Part shown: positions 20,085 to 27,188 of the stretch, one piece after another | Layout of the letters: the number at the start of each line of letters is the position of its first letter | How positions within the stretch are numbered: the stretch's first letter is position 1 | Assembly (NCBI RefSeq): GCF_030499535.1 | Contig: NZ_JASTLB010000001.1 | Location: forward strand, 3,410,001-3,474,000 | Length of the DNA stretch: 64,000 nt | Origin: Streptomyces sp. TG1A-8 | Lineage (GTDB): Bacteria > Actinomycetota > Actinomycetes > Streptomycetales > Streptomycetaceae | Direction: 5' to 3' | The notes under the pieces: model-generated | What the model was told of the DNA's origin: nothing | Database searches by the model: none | The model's input: only the letters and a program-made list of their open reading frames with translations | Made by a program: the position numbers and the translations under genes

Positions 20085-20100
20085 GTCGAGGGGGCTAGAC
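20085..20100. promoter_or_regulatory. AICE 16-bp operator, repSA copy
   Basis: GTCGAG-GGGG-CTAGAC differs at one base from the perfect palindrome at 25791-25806. It lies in the repSA promoter region. Confidence 0.7.
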
Positions 20101-20137
20101 AGCACAGGCAGGCCGGACGCGAGTAGGAGCAGGCGAA

Positions 20138-20452
20138 TCAGCGGCGGCCGAGGAGGACGGAGCGCATGACGACGGCGCACACGGCGACGGACACGGCCGT
20201 AACGGCAACGGCGAGGAGCATCGAGACGAGGACGACGCCGACGACCAGGACGACGGCGGTGCCGCCACCGATGAAGGCGAGCGCGGTCTTAGGGGTGAGC
20301 TGGACGGCCGGACGGGACGGCGCCACAGCCGCAGAGGCGACGAAGGCCGGCTGCTGGGCCGGTGCCGGGGCGACGGCGGTCGGCTGGATGACGGCGGGCG
20401 GGGTGAGCAGGCCGGTCGGCTGGGGCATGGTCGGGATCTTCGGCTGGAACAT
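20138..20452 (-). CDS. spdD: SpdD-like plasmid spread protein
   Basis: The 104-aa protein has a Pro/Ala/Gln-rich N-terminus (MFQPKIPTMPQPTGLL) and a hydrophobic C-terminal half (LAFIGGGTAVVLVVGVVL plus a second helix), typical of Streptomyces plasmid spread proteins that help move DNA within the recipient mycelium. The ATG at 20452 has GGAG 8 bp before it. It lies between repSA and a tiny membrane-protein gene on the same strand. Confidence 0.8.
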   Translation of the reverse strand: MFQPKIPTMPQPTGLLTPPAVIQPTAVAPAPAQQPAFVASAAVAPSRPAVQLTPKTALAFIGGGTAVVLVVGVVLVSMLLAVAVTAVSVAVCAVVMRSVLLGRR

Positions 20453-20472
20453 GGGCGGGTCTCCTTCCGGGG

Positions 20473-20628
20473 TTACTTGACGATGGAGTCGATGACGGGG
20501 GCCAGAAGGCTGTCGGCGAGGAGGTAGCCACCGAGGAGCAGGGCGGCGATGAGCCACCAGGGCGGGCGGATGAGCTTGACGCCCAGGACCCCGACGCAGA
20601 GCAGGGCGAGCCAGAGCGGGACGTTCAT
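20473..20628 (-). CDS. small membrane protein of the spread gene cluster
   Basis: The 51-aa protein starts MNVPLWLALLCVGVLGVKLI and consists of two hydrophobic segments separated by RPPWW, the second containing LLLGGYLLADSLLAPVI. It is too short for standard gene calling, but it has a GGAGA ribosome-binding region 8-12 bp before the ATG and sits in the usual AICE position beside spdD. A role in intramycelial spread is inferred from position. Confidence 0.8.
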   Translation of the reverse strand: MNVPLWLALLCVGVLGVKLIRPPWWLIAALLLGGYLLADSLLAPVIDSIVK

Positions 20629-20642
20629 GCGGGGGTCTCCTA

Positions 20643-20822
20643 TCAGGCCGAGCAGTGGTGGGTACGGGCGGCGAGTTCGGCGGCGGCCCGGCTGTCGTAC
20701 TCGGCGGAGAAGTCGCAGCGGGGTGCGGTGCAGGCGGCCAGGTGGCGGTTCTTGCCGCGGTCGAGGTAGGAGGCGACGTTCACGGGTCCGATGCGGCGGA
20801 CGTTGCGGAAGCGCCGGTGCAT
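20643..20822 (-). CDS. mobile element transfer protein (small Cys-containing)
   Basis: The 59-aa protein starts MHRRFRNVRRIGPVNVASYL, with CTAPRCDFSAEYDSRAAAELAARTHHC as its second half, here split for length: CTAPRC and HHC could bind metal. It matches the small transfer proteins that accompany traB/spd genes in AICEs. GAGAGGAA lies before the ATG. Confidence 0.8.
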   Translation of the reverse strand: MHRRFRNVRRIGPVNVASYLDRGKNRHLAACTAPRCDFSAEYDSRAAAELAARTHHCSA

Positions 20823-20832
20823 GGTGTTCCTC

Positions 20833-21546
20833 TCAGAGGTGGGCGGCGACGGATGCGGTCATGGACGGGGGCAGGCCGAGCCGGGCCCGTACGGCGTCGG
20901 GGTCGGCGGGGCGGCCGGTGGCCGAGCGGTGTTCGTCGGCCAGGGCCCGGACGCGGTCGACCAGGGCGGGCGGCAGCGGGACAGCGACCACGGGTGCTGG
21001 GATCAGGGCCGGGCTGTCGTTCGGTTCGGCGGTGGTGGTCAGTTCGGGAGGAGGCGCCGAATCGGTGAGCGGCGCCGGTGACGCGGTCCGGCCGGTCTCG
21101 TCGTCCGTGGCCGGGGCAGGGCGCGGCTGCGTGCTCGTGTCCGGCACCGGGGAGGCCGCCACCGCCGGGTCGTGTGGGGTGTGGGCCAGGAGCGTGCCGC
21201 CGAAGAAGGCGACAGCGGGCCAGCCCGCGACCACGACACGGAGCGGGGCAGGAACGTGGTCCAGGTCGAGGAGTCCGGCGGTGGCGATGTTGGCGCCGAG
21301 GGATGCGGCCAGGGCAACGACGAACCACAGCCGCGGCCCCCCGGCCGCCTGTCCCGCTCGCTGTGGTTGGCGCATCCGACGCCAGGCGGCGACCAGCAGC
21401 AGGTCGACGCTCACCGGGTAGGCCCACGCCTTCCAGCCGCCCTGTCCGGCCGCCGAGGCCAGGTCGTGCAGGTGTGAGAAGGACAGGGCGCCCGCGATGA
21501 CGGCTTGGACGATCACGGCGTCCACGCGGACCAGGTGGGCACGCAT
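20833..21546 (-). CDS. DUF2637-type AICE membrane protein
   Basis: The 237-aa protein has four N-terminal membrane segments (AVIVQAVIAGALSFSHL, AYPVSVDLLLVAAW, LWFVVALAASLGANIATAGL, VVVAGWPAVAFFGGTLLA), a Pro/Ala-rich linker and a C-terminal helix (PALVDRVRALADEHRSATG) resembling a short DNA-binding or coiled segment. This is the DUF2637 arrangement found next to traB in AICEs and Streptomyces plasmids, where it is considered a spread or transfer accessory protein. Confidence 0.82.
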   Translation of the reverse strand: MRAHLVRVDAVIVQAVIAGALSFSHLHDLASAAGQGGWKAWAYPVSVDLLLVAAWRRMRQPQRAGQAAGGPRLWFVVALAASLGANIATAGLLDLDHVPAPLRVVVAGWPAVAFFGGTLLAHTPHDPAVAASPVPDTSTQPRPAPATDDETGRTASPAPLTDSAPPPELTTTAEPNDSPALIPAPVVAVPLPPALVDRVRALADEHRSATGRPADPDAVRARLGLPPSMTASVAAHL

Positions 21547-21629
21547 CGGCTCCGGTTCCTTCCTGTTGCGGGCATGGAGGGGGTAGGGACGTGGCGCGAG
21601 ACGGTCACGCCGACCGTGGAGGAGTGCGG

Positions 21630-22997
21630 TTACTCGGTCACCGGTCGAACGGTGGGCACGGCAACGGCCGTAGAGGCCGGCCCGGCGAACTCGACGGCGA
21701 CGACGGGCCGGAAGGCGTCGAGCCGGGGCAGTTCCGGCACCAGGGCCGAGGTGTCGCGGCAGACAGCGGCCGCGTCTTCGAGACTGAGGTGTGGTGAGCG
21801 GACTCGGGACCAGCCGCCCGAGGAGTCACCGACGACCGCGACGCCGGGCCGCTCAGCCGGGATGGCGGTGGCAGCCAGCGCGGCTTCCGGGGAGATGTCG
21901 GCCAGCGCCATGTTCGCCGACGACTCGTCATTGACGCGATGGCAGACACGGCCGGTCAACTGGGCCCGCAGCATGGTCGCGCCCTTGCCGAGTTCGGAGC
22001 CGAAGCGCTGCCCGCACACCTCCAGGTAGATGCCGGCCGCGCGGCCGAGCTGGGCCAGGCGGATGAGCTTGGTGACCATGGCGTCCCGACGCTTCTCGTC
22101 GTCCTTGCTCGCGGCGAGGAACAGTTCCGCGACCTCATCCACGACGATCACGACCGGTACCGGCCGCACCGCTTCCGGCAGCCCCCACACGTCCGAGGTG
22201 AGTACGGCGTCCGGACCGGCCCCGCCGCCGAGCCCGATCAGGCGGAACCGCGCTTCCATCTCTTCCAGCAGCGCGTCGAGGAGTTCGTTCGCCCGGTCCG
22301 GGTTGTCAGCCAGCGCGGACAGCCGGGGCGCAAAGGGCGCGAGTTCGACGCCCCATTTGCAGTCGATGCCGACGAGCACCACCCGTTGCCGGGCCAGGCC
22401 GCACAGCAGGTTGCGCAGGTAGACGGACTTGCCGGACTGTGTAGCGCCGAGGATCAGTTCGTGCGGCACGGTACGGAAGTCCCGTACGTGCCACTCACCG
22501 TCCTCCCGCAGCGCCAGCGGCAGGCGGAGCGGACCGGACACCAGCCGTCGCCGGGCGGGACGCACATCAGCGAGCACATCCCAGCCGACCAGTCGCAGTT
22601 CGAGCCGCCCCGGCTTGGTGGGGCGCACGTGCACGGCATGGGCGCCCCAGGCGTGCCGCAGCCGGTCGGCCGAGGCCGCGAAGTCCTCGGGCGCCTGCCC
22701 GGCCGCCATACGCAACCGCATCACCAGACCCGACCCGGTTGGCCGCGGGAACGAACGGCGAGGCGGTACGGGCGCCGCCTGCCGCCCCATCATCCGGGCG
22801 GTGGCCCGACGCACTGCCGAGGCCGGAACCGTCAAGCCGCAGGCGTCCATCGTCGCCCGGTACGAGGCGAGCACCCGCAGCGCGACGACCGGATACCCGA
22901 CCAGCCACCAGAACACCACCGGCATACGACGGCGGACCACCAGCAGCGCGACCAGGACCAGCAAGACCGGTAACAGCACTCGCACAATGTCGGTCAT
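21630..22997 (-). CDS. traB: TraB/TraSA-type DNA translocase (FtsK/SpoIIIE family)
   Basis: The 455-aa conjugative motor moves double-stranded DNA between hyphae. Two N-terminal membrane helices (MTDIVRVLLPVLLVLVALLV, then FWWLVGYPVVALRVL) are followed by an FtsK-like ATPase with Walker A GATQSGKS near residue 210 and Walker B VVIVVDEVAEL near 310, and later GRVCHRVNDESSANMAL. The ATG at 22997 starts at the first membrane segment. The upstream gene ends 5 bp away, so both are in one operon driven from the region with three operator copies. Confidence 0.93.
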   Translation of the reverse strand: MTDIVRVLLPVLLVLVALLVVRRRMPVVFWWLVGYPVVALRVLASYRATMDACGLTVPASAVRRATARMMGRQAAPVPPRRSFPRPTGSGLVMRLRMAAGQAPEDFAASADRLRHAWGAHAVHVRPTKPGRLELRLVGWDVLADVRPARRRLVSGPLRLPLALREDGEWHVRDFRTVPHELILGATQSGKSVYLRNLLCGLARQRVVLVGIDCKWGVELAPFAPRLSALADNPDRANELLDALLEEMEARFRLIGLGGGAGPDAVLTSDVWGLPEAVRPVPVVIVVDEVAELFLAASKDDEKRRDAMVTKLIRLAQLGRAAGIYLEVCGQRFGSELGKGATMLRAQLTGRVCHRVNDESSANMALADISPEAALAATAIPAERPGVAVVGDSSGGWSRVRSPHLSLEDAAAVCRDTSALVPELPRLDAFRPVVAVEFAGPASTAVAVPTVRPVTE

Positions 22998-23002
22998 GGC
23001 GG

Positions 23003-23350
23003 TCAGCCCTGCACCGCGGCCGGGGCGTTGACCATGACGGCGTCGGCCCGGTAGGCGATGCCGTGCCGCGCACGCCCGCCGAACTCGCTCTCCCACGGCC
23101 GGGCCATCAGACCGGACAGGATGACCGGCGCCCCCATGACCACGCCCTCACCGATGCCCTGCTCGGGAACGGTCACCTTGATCATGTCCGAACCGCCCGC
23201 CGCGATGAACACCAGCTCCAGCGTCATGAGCCGCTGGTTGGTGACCGGGTCCACGGCCACCTCACCGGTCTGCCGGTCCCGCACCTTCACCTCGGGCAAC
23301 TTCGTGACGAGGAGCGTCGCGGCCGACGTGTCCACAGGGATCACACGCAT
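23003..23350 (-). CDS. SCO3933-like AICE protein
   Basis: The 115-aa soluble protein resembles the SCO3933 family found directly upstream of traB in many AICEs. Recognisable parts are PEVKVRDRQTGEVAVDPVTN and the tail GRARHGIAYRADAV. Databases describe it as regulatory, but its mechanism is not established. It heads the traB operon and lies directly downstream of three operator-like repeats. Confidence 0.78.
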   Translation of the reverse strand: MRVIPVDTSAATLLVTKLPEVKVRDRQTGEVAVDPVTNQRLMTLELVFIAAGGSDMIKVTVPEQGIGEGVVMGAPVILSGLMARPWESEFGGRARHGIAYRADAVMVNAPAAVQG

Positions 23351-23401
23351 TGTCAGTACCTCACTGGGTTGTCGGCGCCCTTACGCGGCGCCATCCGAAC
23401 T

Positions 23402-23503
23402 GCATACCCCCCTAGACATTGCAAGGAGGGGCCCACCCCATCTGTCTAGGGGGGTTGACGACAACGGTAACCGACGACCCATCAACTGTCTAGGGGGGTA
23501 TAC
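23402..23503. promoter_or_regulatory. three AICE operator copies upstream of the traB operon
   Basis: GTCTAGGGGGGTATGC (minus strand, 23402-23417), GTCTAGGGGGGTTGAC (23444-23459) and GTCTAGGGGGGTATAC (23488-23503) share the GTCTAG-GGGG half of the 16-bp operator, with imperfect right halves. They fill the promoter region of the transfer operon. Confidence 0.75.
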
Positions 23504-23530
23504 GAGTATGTCGCGGAGTGCGTGTGCCCG

Positions 23531-24352
23531 CTACAGCAGCACCCAGTGAAGGGCGGTCGCATCGTCGCGTACCTTGCCACGCGGCCAACGCCGGCCGTTG
23601 GGGTCGCCGCCCTCCGCTTCTCGCACGCGACGAATCAGTTCATCCGGCCCGAACGAGCCGAGGACAGGCACCAGTTCTTCCCAGTCAGCGAGAGCGAAGC
23701 TGTCGACAAGGCGCGTCGCTCCGTCGCTCAGCAGCGTCACGGACGTCAGCGAGCGGAGCGGCACCGCTCCCGTCAGGGCGTGTTCGGCCGCCCGCGGGTC
23801 GGGACCGGCAATCCAGAAGCCGTCCGGCCGATTGCGAAGCCCCGTCAAGGCATCCCGGTACTCGGCCAACGCAGCGGAGTGCTCATGCGAGCCGGTGGGC
23901 AGCGCGTCGACCGGCCCGCGCAGCCGCTTACCGACCTCGTCCAAGCGCTGGTCGGTGATGGCGGCAGTTTTCCCGGCCTTGTCGGTGAGGAGGAGAGTCG
24001 AGTCGCCGAGTACGAGGTACTCCAGGGCGTCCGCGCCAGTCCGGACCGCGACGACCGTACTGGTCGGACTGGCCCGGTAGGTCAGGTCGCAACTGTCCTC
24101 GTGCAAGGACCGGACGACCCGGATTGAGTCGGTGAGGCAGTCGACGAGTGGCCGGACGGGGTGTGCCGTGATGCTGCTCAGCAGCAGCCCGCCCAGCGTC
24201 GAGGAGAACCACGCGATGCCGTGCGTGCATCCGGTCTCCGCCCCGGCTACGCCAGCACCATCGAGGAGGACGGCCGCGCCGGGAGCGACGGCCGCGAAGT
24301 CCTCGTTCTCCTGTCCCGGTTCGGCAGGCAGCGAGCCGAGGGCGACGTTCAC
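23531..24352 (-). CDS. PP2C-type phosphatase-like protein
   Basis: The 273-aa protein has PP2C landmarks: an early acidic pair after NEDF (ENEDFAAV), VLLDGAG, LEYLVLGDSTLLL, TLLSDGATRLVD and a C-terminal DDATALHWVL. The metal-binding acidic residues are therefore present, so a Ser/Thr phosphatase is plausible. Its start overlaps the stop of the upstream HTH/sensor gene by 4 bp, giving a coupled two-gene unit within the AICE. A target is not evident; the neighbouring regulators are candidates. Confidence 0.75.
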   Translation of the reverse strand: MNVALGSLPAEPGQENEDFAAVAPGAAVLLDGAGVAGAETGCTHGIAWFSSTLGGLLLSSITAHPVRPLVDCLTDSIRVVRSLHEDSCDLTYRASPTSTVVAVRTGADALEYLVLGDSTLLLTDKAGKTAAITDQRLDEVGKRLRGPVDALPTGSHEHSAALAEYRDALTGLRNRPDGFWIAGPDPRAAEHALTGAVPLRSLTSVTLLSDGATRLVDSFALADWEELVPVLGSFGPDELIRRVREAEGGDPNGRRWPRGKVRDDATALHWVLL

Positions 24353-25200
24353 GCCGGCGCCTCCTCGTCGTGCAGGTAGAGGGGGCAGAGCAGTTCGACG
24401 GACTGCGGTTCGTCGGTCTCAGGGTCGTACTCGACACTCACCAGGGTGGAGAAGCGACGCTCACCCACCTGCCCCCATAGCGCGCCGAGGTCGGAGGCGA
24501 GCAAGTGAACGACGCCGAGGGAACCCGCCGTGTGGATGCCGGCAATGGCGAGCACCGATCCTTTGCCGTCCGGGCGGGCCAGTCGGCCGAGGTATCCGAC
24601 GTCGTGCGGACGGTACGGTTCTATGTCCGCTCCCGCGTGGTACGCCGTGCCGGTACGGCGGTCCACGAGTGCCCACGGTGCACCTTCCGGGTGCTCCCAG
24701 CCGAGTACCGGGTCCTGGGCGTACAGATCGCTCATGGCCTGGGACATACCCGGTCCGCAGACGACGACAAGGCCGTCCCGGTTGAGGTCGACCTCACCGC
24801 TCACACTTACGTGACCGGAGCTGGCGTCGAGCCCGTACGACTTCGCAAGCTCTTCCAGGCGCTTGCCGGAGTTCACGTCAGCCATGGCGACGACCGGTCG
24901 CTTCTTCGCCTCGTCCCATCGCAGCGGAGTCACGACCGTGACGGCGCCCGCAGCCAGGAAGGCCCCTTCGGGTGCCGGGCCGGTGTGCCGAATCTGGTGG
25001 ATCCGCCCGCGGCTGAGGCCGGCCTTCGCGGCGATCTGCGCGTACGACAACCCCTGCGCATGGAGGTCCTGCACCACACGTCGGCGGAGGCGGGCCAGCT
25101 CGGTCACCTCCTGCTGGGCGTCGGCCAATCGGGTTGTGACCTCGCGCAGAAGCACGTATGGATCATCGATCGACATGATCCGTTGCAGTTCGTCCGACAT
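24349..25200 (-). CDS. HTH regulator with C-terminal sensor-like domain
   Basis: The 283-aa protein has an N-terminal helical segment (LREVTTRLADAQQEVTELA) and a sigma-70 region-4-like HTH (AQGLSYAQIAAKAGLSRGRIHQIRH, shown split: LSYAQIAAKAGLSRGRIHQI). A ~180-residue C-terminal domain follows with GLVVVCGPGMSQAMS, RHDVGYLGR-like PHDVGYLGRLARP and VLAIAGIHTAGSLGVVHLL. I recognise this domain pattern only as a sensor-like module. The ATG at 25200 has GGGAGG upstream. A perfect-half operator (25228-25243) overlaps its promoter, so it may be the autoregulated master regulator of the element. Confidence 0.7.
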   Translation of the reverse strand: MSDELQRIMSIDDPYVLLREVTTRLADAQQEVTELARLRRRVVQDLHAQGLSYAQIAAKAGLSRGRIHQIRHTGPAPEGAFLAAGAVTVVTPLRWDEAKKRPVVAMADVNSGKRLEELAKSYGLDASSGHVSVSGEVDLNRDGLVVVCGPGMSQAMSDLYAQDPVLGWEHPEGAPWALVDRRTGTAYHAGADIEPYRPHDVGYLGRLARPDGKGSVLAIAGIHTAGSLGVVHLLASDLGALWGQVGERRFSTLVSVEYDPETDEPQSVELLCPLYLHDEEAPA

Positions 25201-25227
25201 GACCCCACCTCCCAGCAGTGACCAGGA

Positions 25228-25243
25228 GTCTAGGGCTCTAGAC
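25228..25243. promoter_or_regulatory. AICE 16-bp operator, HTH/PP2C copy
   Basis: GTCTAG-GGCT-CTAGAC has perfect 6-bp half-sites with a 4-bp spacer, 28 bp upstream of the HTH/sensor gene. Confidence 0.75.
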
Positions 25244-25375
25244 GGAATGGGTGGGAGTCGCCGTCCCGTGCGGACGCCGATCACGAAGAACCCGCCCCGC
25301 CGCCGAGGCACGCCGCGAGGGCTCACGGGTCACCGCCAACGCTGCGACAACACAGACGTATCGCACCTGTCGCAC

Positions 25376-25765
25376 TCACGCACTGACTCGCACCAGTTCG
25401 GCCCACACAGAACGCCCGCCGGGACGGATCGTGTACCCCCAGTTTTTCGCGAAGGCTGCGATCAGCCGCAGGCCATGACCTCCCTCTTCGCGATCGGTGG
25501 CGTGGCACAGGTGGGGCACGCGGTCGCCGCCCTGGTCGACAACTTCGATACGCACCAAGTCGTCACCCAGGCAGACGACCACGAAGAAGCGGCCGTCGGC
25601 CGATCCACTCCGGGTGTGCCGTACGGCGTTGGTCGCCAGCTCACTCACGACCAGGACTGCATCCTCGACGGGACCGCGGTCGCTCAACAGTGAGGCGACG
25701 AAGTGACGAGCATGGGCCACCTCTTCAGGCAGGCCAGGGAAGACACGGCACCACTGGGCAGGCAT
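25376..25765 (-). CDS. RsbW-like ATP-binding protein (HATPase_c)
   Basis: The 129-aa protein is a stand-alone GHKL/HATPase domain of the Streptomyces anti-sigma-like family. The N box is VVSELATNAVRHT, the G1-like region VRIEVVDQGG and the G2-like EEGGHGLRLIAAFA. The ATG at 25765 is preceded by AGGAG. Such proteins commonly pair with XRE-DUF5753 regulators, and one lies immediately upstream. A perfect operator sits 26 bp before its start. Confidence 0.85.
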   Translation of the reverse strand: MPAQWCRVFPGLPEEVAHARHFVASLLSDRGPVEDAVLVVSELATNAVRHTRSGSADGRFFVVVCLGDDLVRIEVVDQGGDRVPHLCHATDREEGGHGLRLIAAFAKNWGYTIRPGGRSVWAELVRVSA

Positions 25766-25790
25766 GGGAGAACTCCTCACGTCGCGGGCC

Positions 25791-25806
25791 GTCTAGGGGG
25801 CTAGAC
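25791..25806. promoter_or_regulatory. AICE 16-bp operator, HATPase copy (perfect palindrome)
   Basis: GTCTAG-GGGG-CTAGAC has perfect 6-bp arms and is the best copy of the repeated element operator. It lies between the XRE and HATPase genes, in the HATPase promoter. Confidence 0.8.
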
Positions 25807-25854
25807 GATGCAGCGGCAGAGTATTCCCATACGCGGCAACCAGGCCAGGCATCT

Positions 25855-25871
25855 AGAGGAATTATTCCTCT
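25855..25871 (-). terminator. small hairpin at the end of the XRE gene
   Basis: AGAGGAA-TTA-TTCCTCT forms a 7-bp stem that overlaps the XRE stop codon. It may separate the XRE transcript from the operator-controlled HATPase gene. Confidence 0.5.
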
Positions 25872-26722
25872 AAGGGGTGAGGCTGTCCCCCCAGGCTCCG
25901 GAACTCCTCCATCAACCGCAACAGCAGTTCCCGCACTTCAGCACCGAAGATGGCGGTCTCCTCGAACCGCGCGAACTGCTCCTCGTACGCCGTCAGGTCA
26001 GCGTCGTCGTCCGTGACGCGCTCGCTGTCGAAGGTCTCCACCACGACCGCCCGACGGTCGCACAAGGTGAACCCATGACGAGGCAGCACCGGCACCGGCC
26101 GGCGCCAGGGGATGACACCGAGCCGGACCGTGCTCAGGCTCTCGACGGCCAGCAGCCGGTCGAACTGGGCGAGCATGAGCGCCGGAGTTCCCGGCCAGGT
26201 ACGCAGCACGGCTTCCGTCAGCACGAACACCGACTCCCGCCCTGGCTCGTACAGCACGCTTTGCCGCTCCACCCGAGCAGCAACAGCCCGGCCAACCGCT
26301 TCGGGGGTCGCATGGGGCGCACTGTCGAAGACGTGCCGGGCGTACTCCGCGCTCTGGAGCAGGGCCGGGAGGACAACGCACTGGAAGGAGCGCACCAGCC
26401 GAGCGGACCGCACCTCTTCGTCAACGGTCAGACCCGCCAGGGGCACAGGGTCCGCCGGTTCATCGGAATCCACGGCAGCCGCCACGGCGGCCAAGAGGTC
26501 ACGCACCTCACGGACGGCCGACTCGTCCAGGTCGAGGGCACGCGAGAGCCGGTCGAGTACATCCAGGCTCGGAACCATGCGCCCGGTCTCGACCTTGGAC
26601 ACGGTCGGCTGCCCTACGCCAGCCCGTTGCGCCAGTACGGCACCCGTCAGGCCAGCCTCTGTCCGAAGCACCCGAAGACGCACACCAAGCGCCCTCATCC
26701 GCTCCCGCCGTTCACTCCCCAT
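25862..26722 (-). CDS. XRE-family regulator with DUF5753 domain
   Basis: The 286-aa protein has an N-terminal HTH (LRTEAGLTGAVLAQRAGVGQPTVSKVETGR, key part LAQRAGVGQPTVSKVE) and a C-terminal DUF5753-type domain (VVLPALLQSAEYARHVF, RQSVLYEPGRESVFVLTEAVLR, GVIPWRRPVPVLPRHGFTL). This is the large Streptomyces class often paired with small DUF397 or HATPase proteins. The ATG at 26722 gives MGSERRERM. The third codon from the end is TTA (25871-25873), so full translation may depend on the bldA tRNA. Confidence 0.88.
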   Translation of the reverse strand: MGSERRERMRALGVRLRVLRTEAGLTGAVLAQRAGVGQPTVSKVETGRMVPSLDVLDRLSRALDLDESAVREVRDLLAAVAAAVDSDEPADPVPLAGLTVDEEVRSARLVRSFQCVVLPALLQSAEYARHVFDSAPHATPEAVGRAVAARVERQSVLYEPGRESVFVLTEAVLRTWPGTPALMLAQFDRLLAVESLSTVRLGVIPWRRPVPVLPRHGFTLCDRRAVVVETFDSERVTDDDADLTAYEEQFARFEETAIFGAEVRELLLRLMEEFRSLGGQPHPLEE

Positions 26723-27188
26723 GTTCAGGGTTCTACACCACAGAACAGCAGCGACCGGGCGCATAGGCCACGTCGATCACCAGCAGTCCGAGCATGATTC
26801 AAACTTTCTCTACTGGTTCAAGGCGGCTCGCTCCGCTCCCCGCGCACGGCCCGGCCCCCGGCCGGGCCTGCGCTCCTGTCTCCGCCCCGCTCCAGCCCGG
26901 CCGGCGCCCGTGCCGCGCGCACAGCAATCAGCCGCCTAACGTCAGGGAGTACGTCGTGGCTGGGGCCGGTCGGCTCCACGGCTTTAGCCACCTCCCCGGT
27001 CCGGGTCCCGCGTCGAGCAAGACCAGGGGGCCACTCGTGCACATTACGGGCAGGTCCAAAGCCTGCCCGAGTTGCCAACCAGCGTACGGCCCCCTGATCA
27101 TGCTCGACCCCAGACCTGGCAGGCCACCGGCCAAACCCGCTCCGCCTTGTTAATCCGACGTGCGAGCTCGCGCACCGCAAAATGCAGC
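26723..27188. other. gap between AICE backbone and cargo
   Basis: No gene is supported; open frames here are Arg/Pro-rich artefacts. A hairpin GGGCAGG-N7-CCTGCCC lies at 27,048-27,068. Base composition drops to AT-richer sequence from about 27,190, where the cargo begins. Confidence 0.5.
27048..27068. terminator. hairpin downstream of the STAND gene
   Basis: A 7-bp perfect stem GGGCAGG/CCTGCCC with a 7-nt loop lies 120 bp after the stop of the trypsin-STAND-WD40 gene. It has no T run. Confidence 0.4.
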
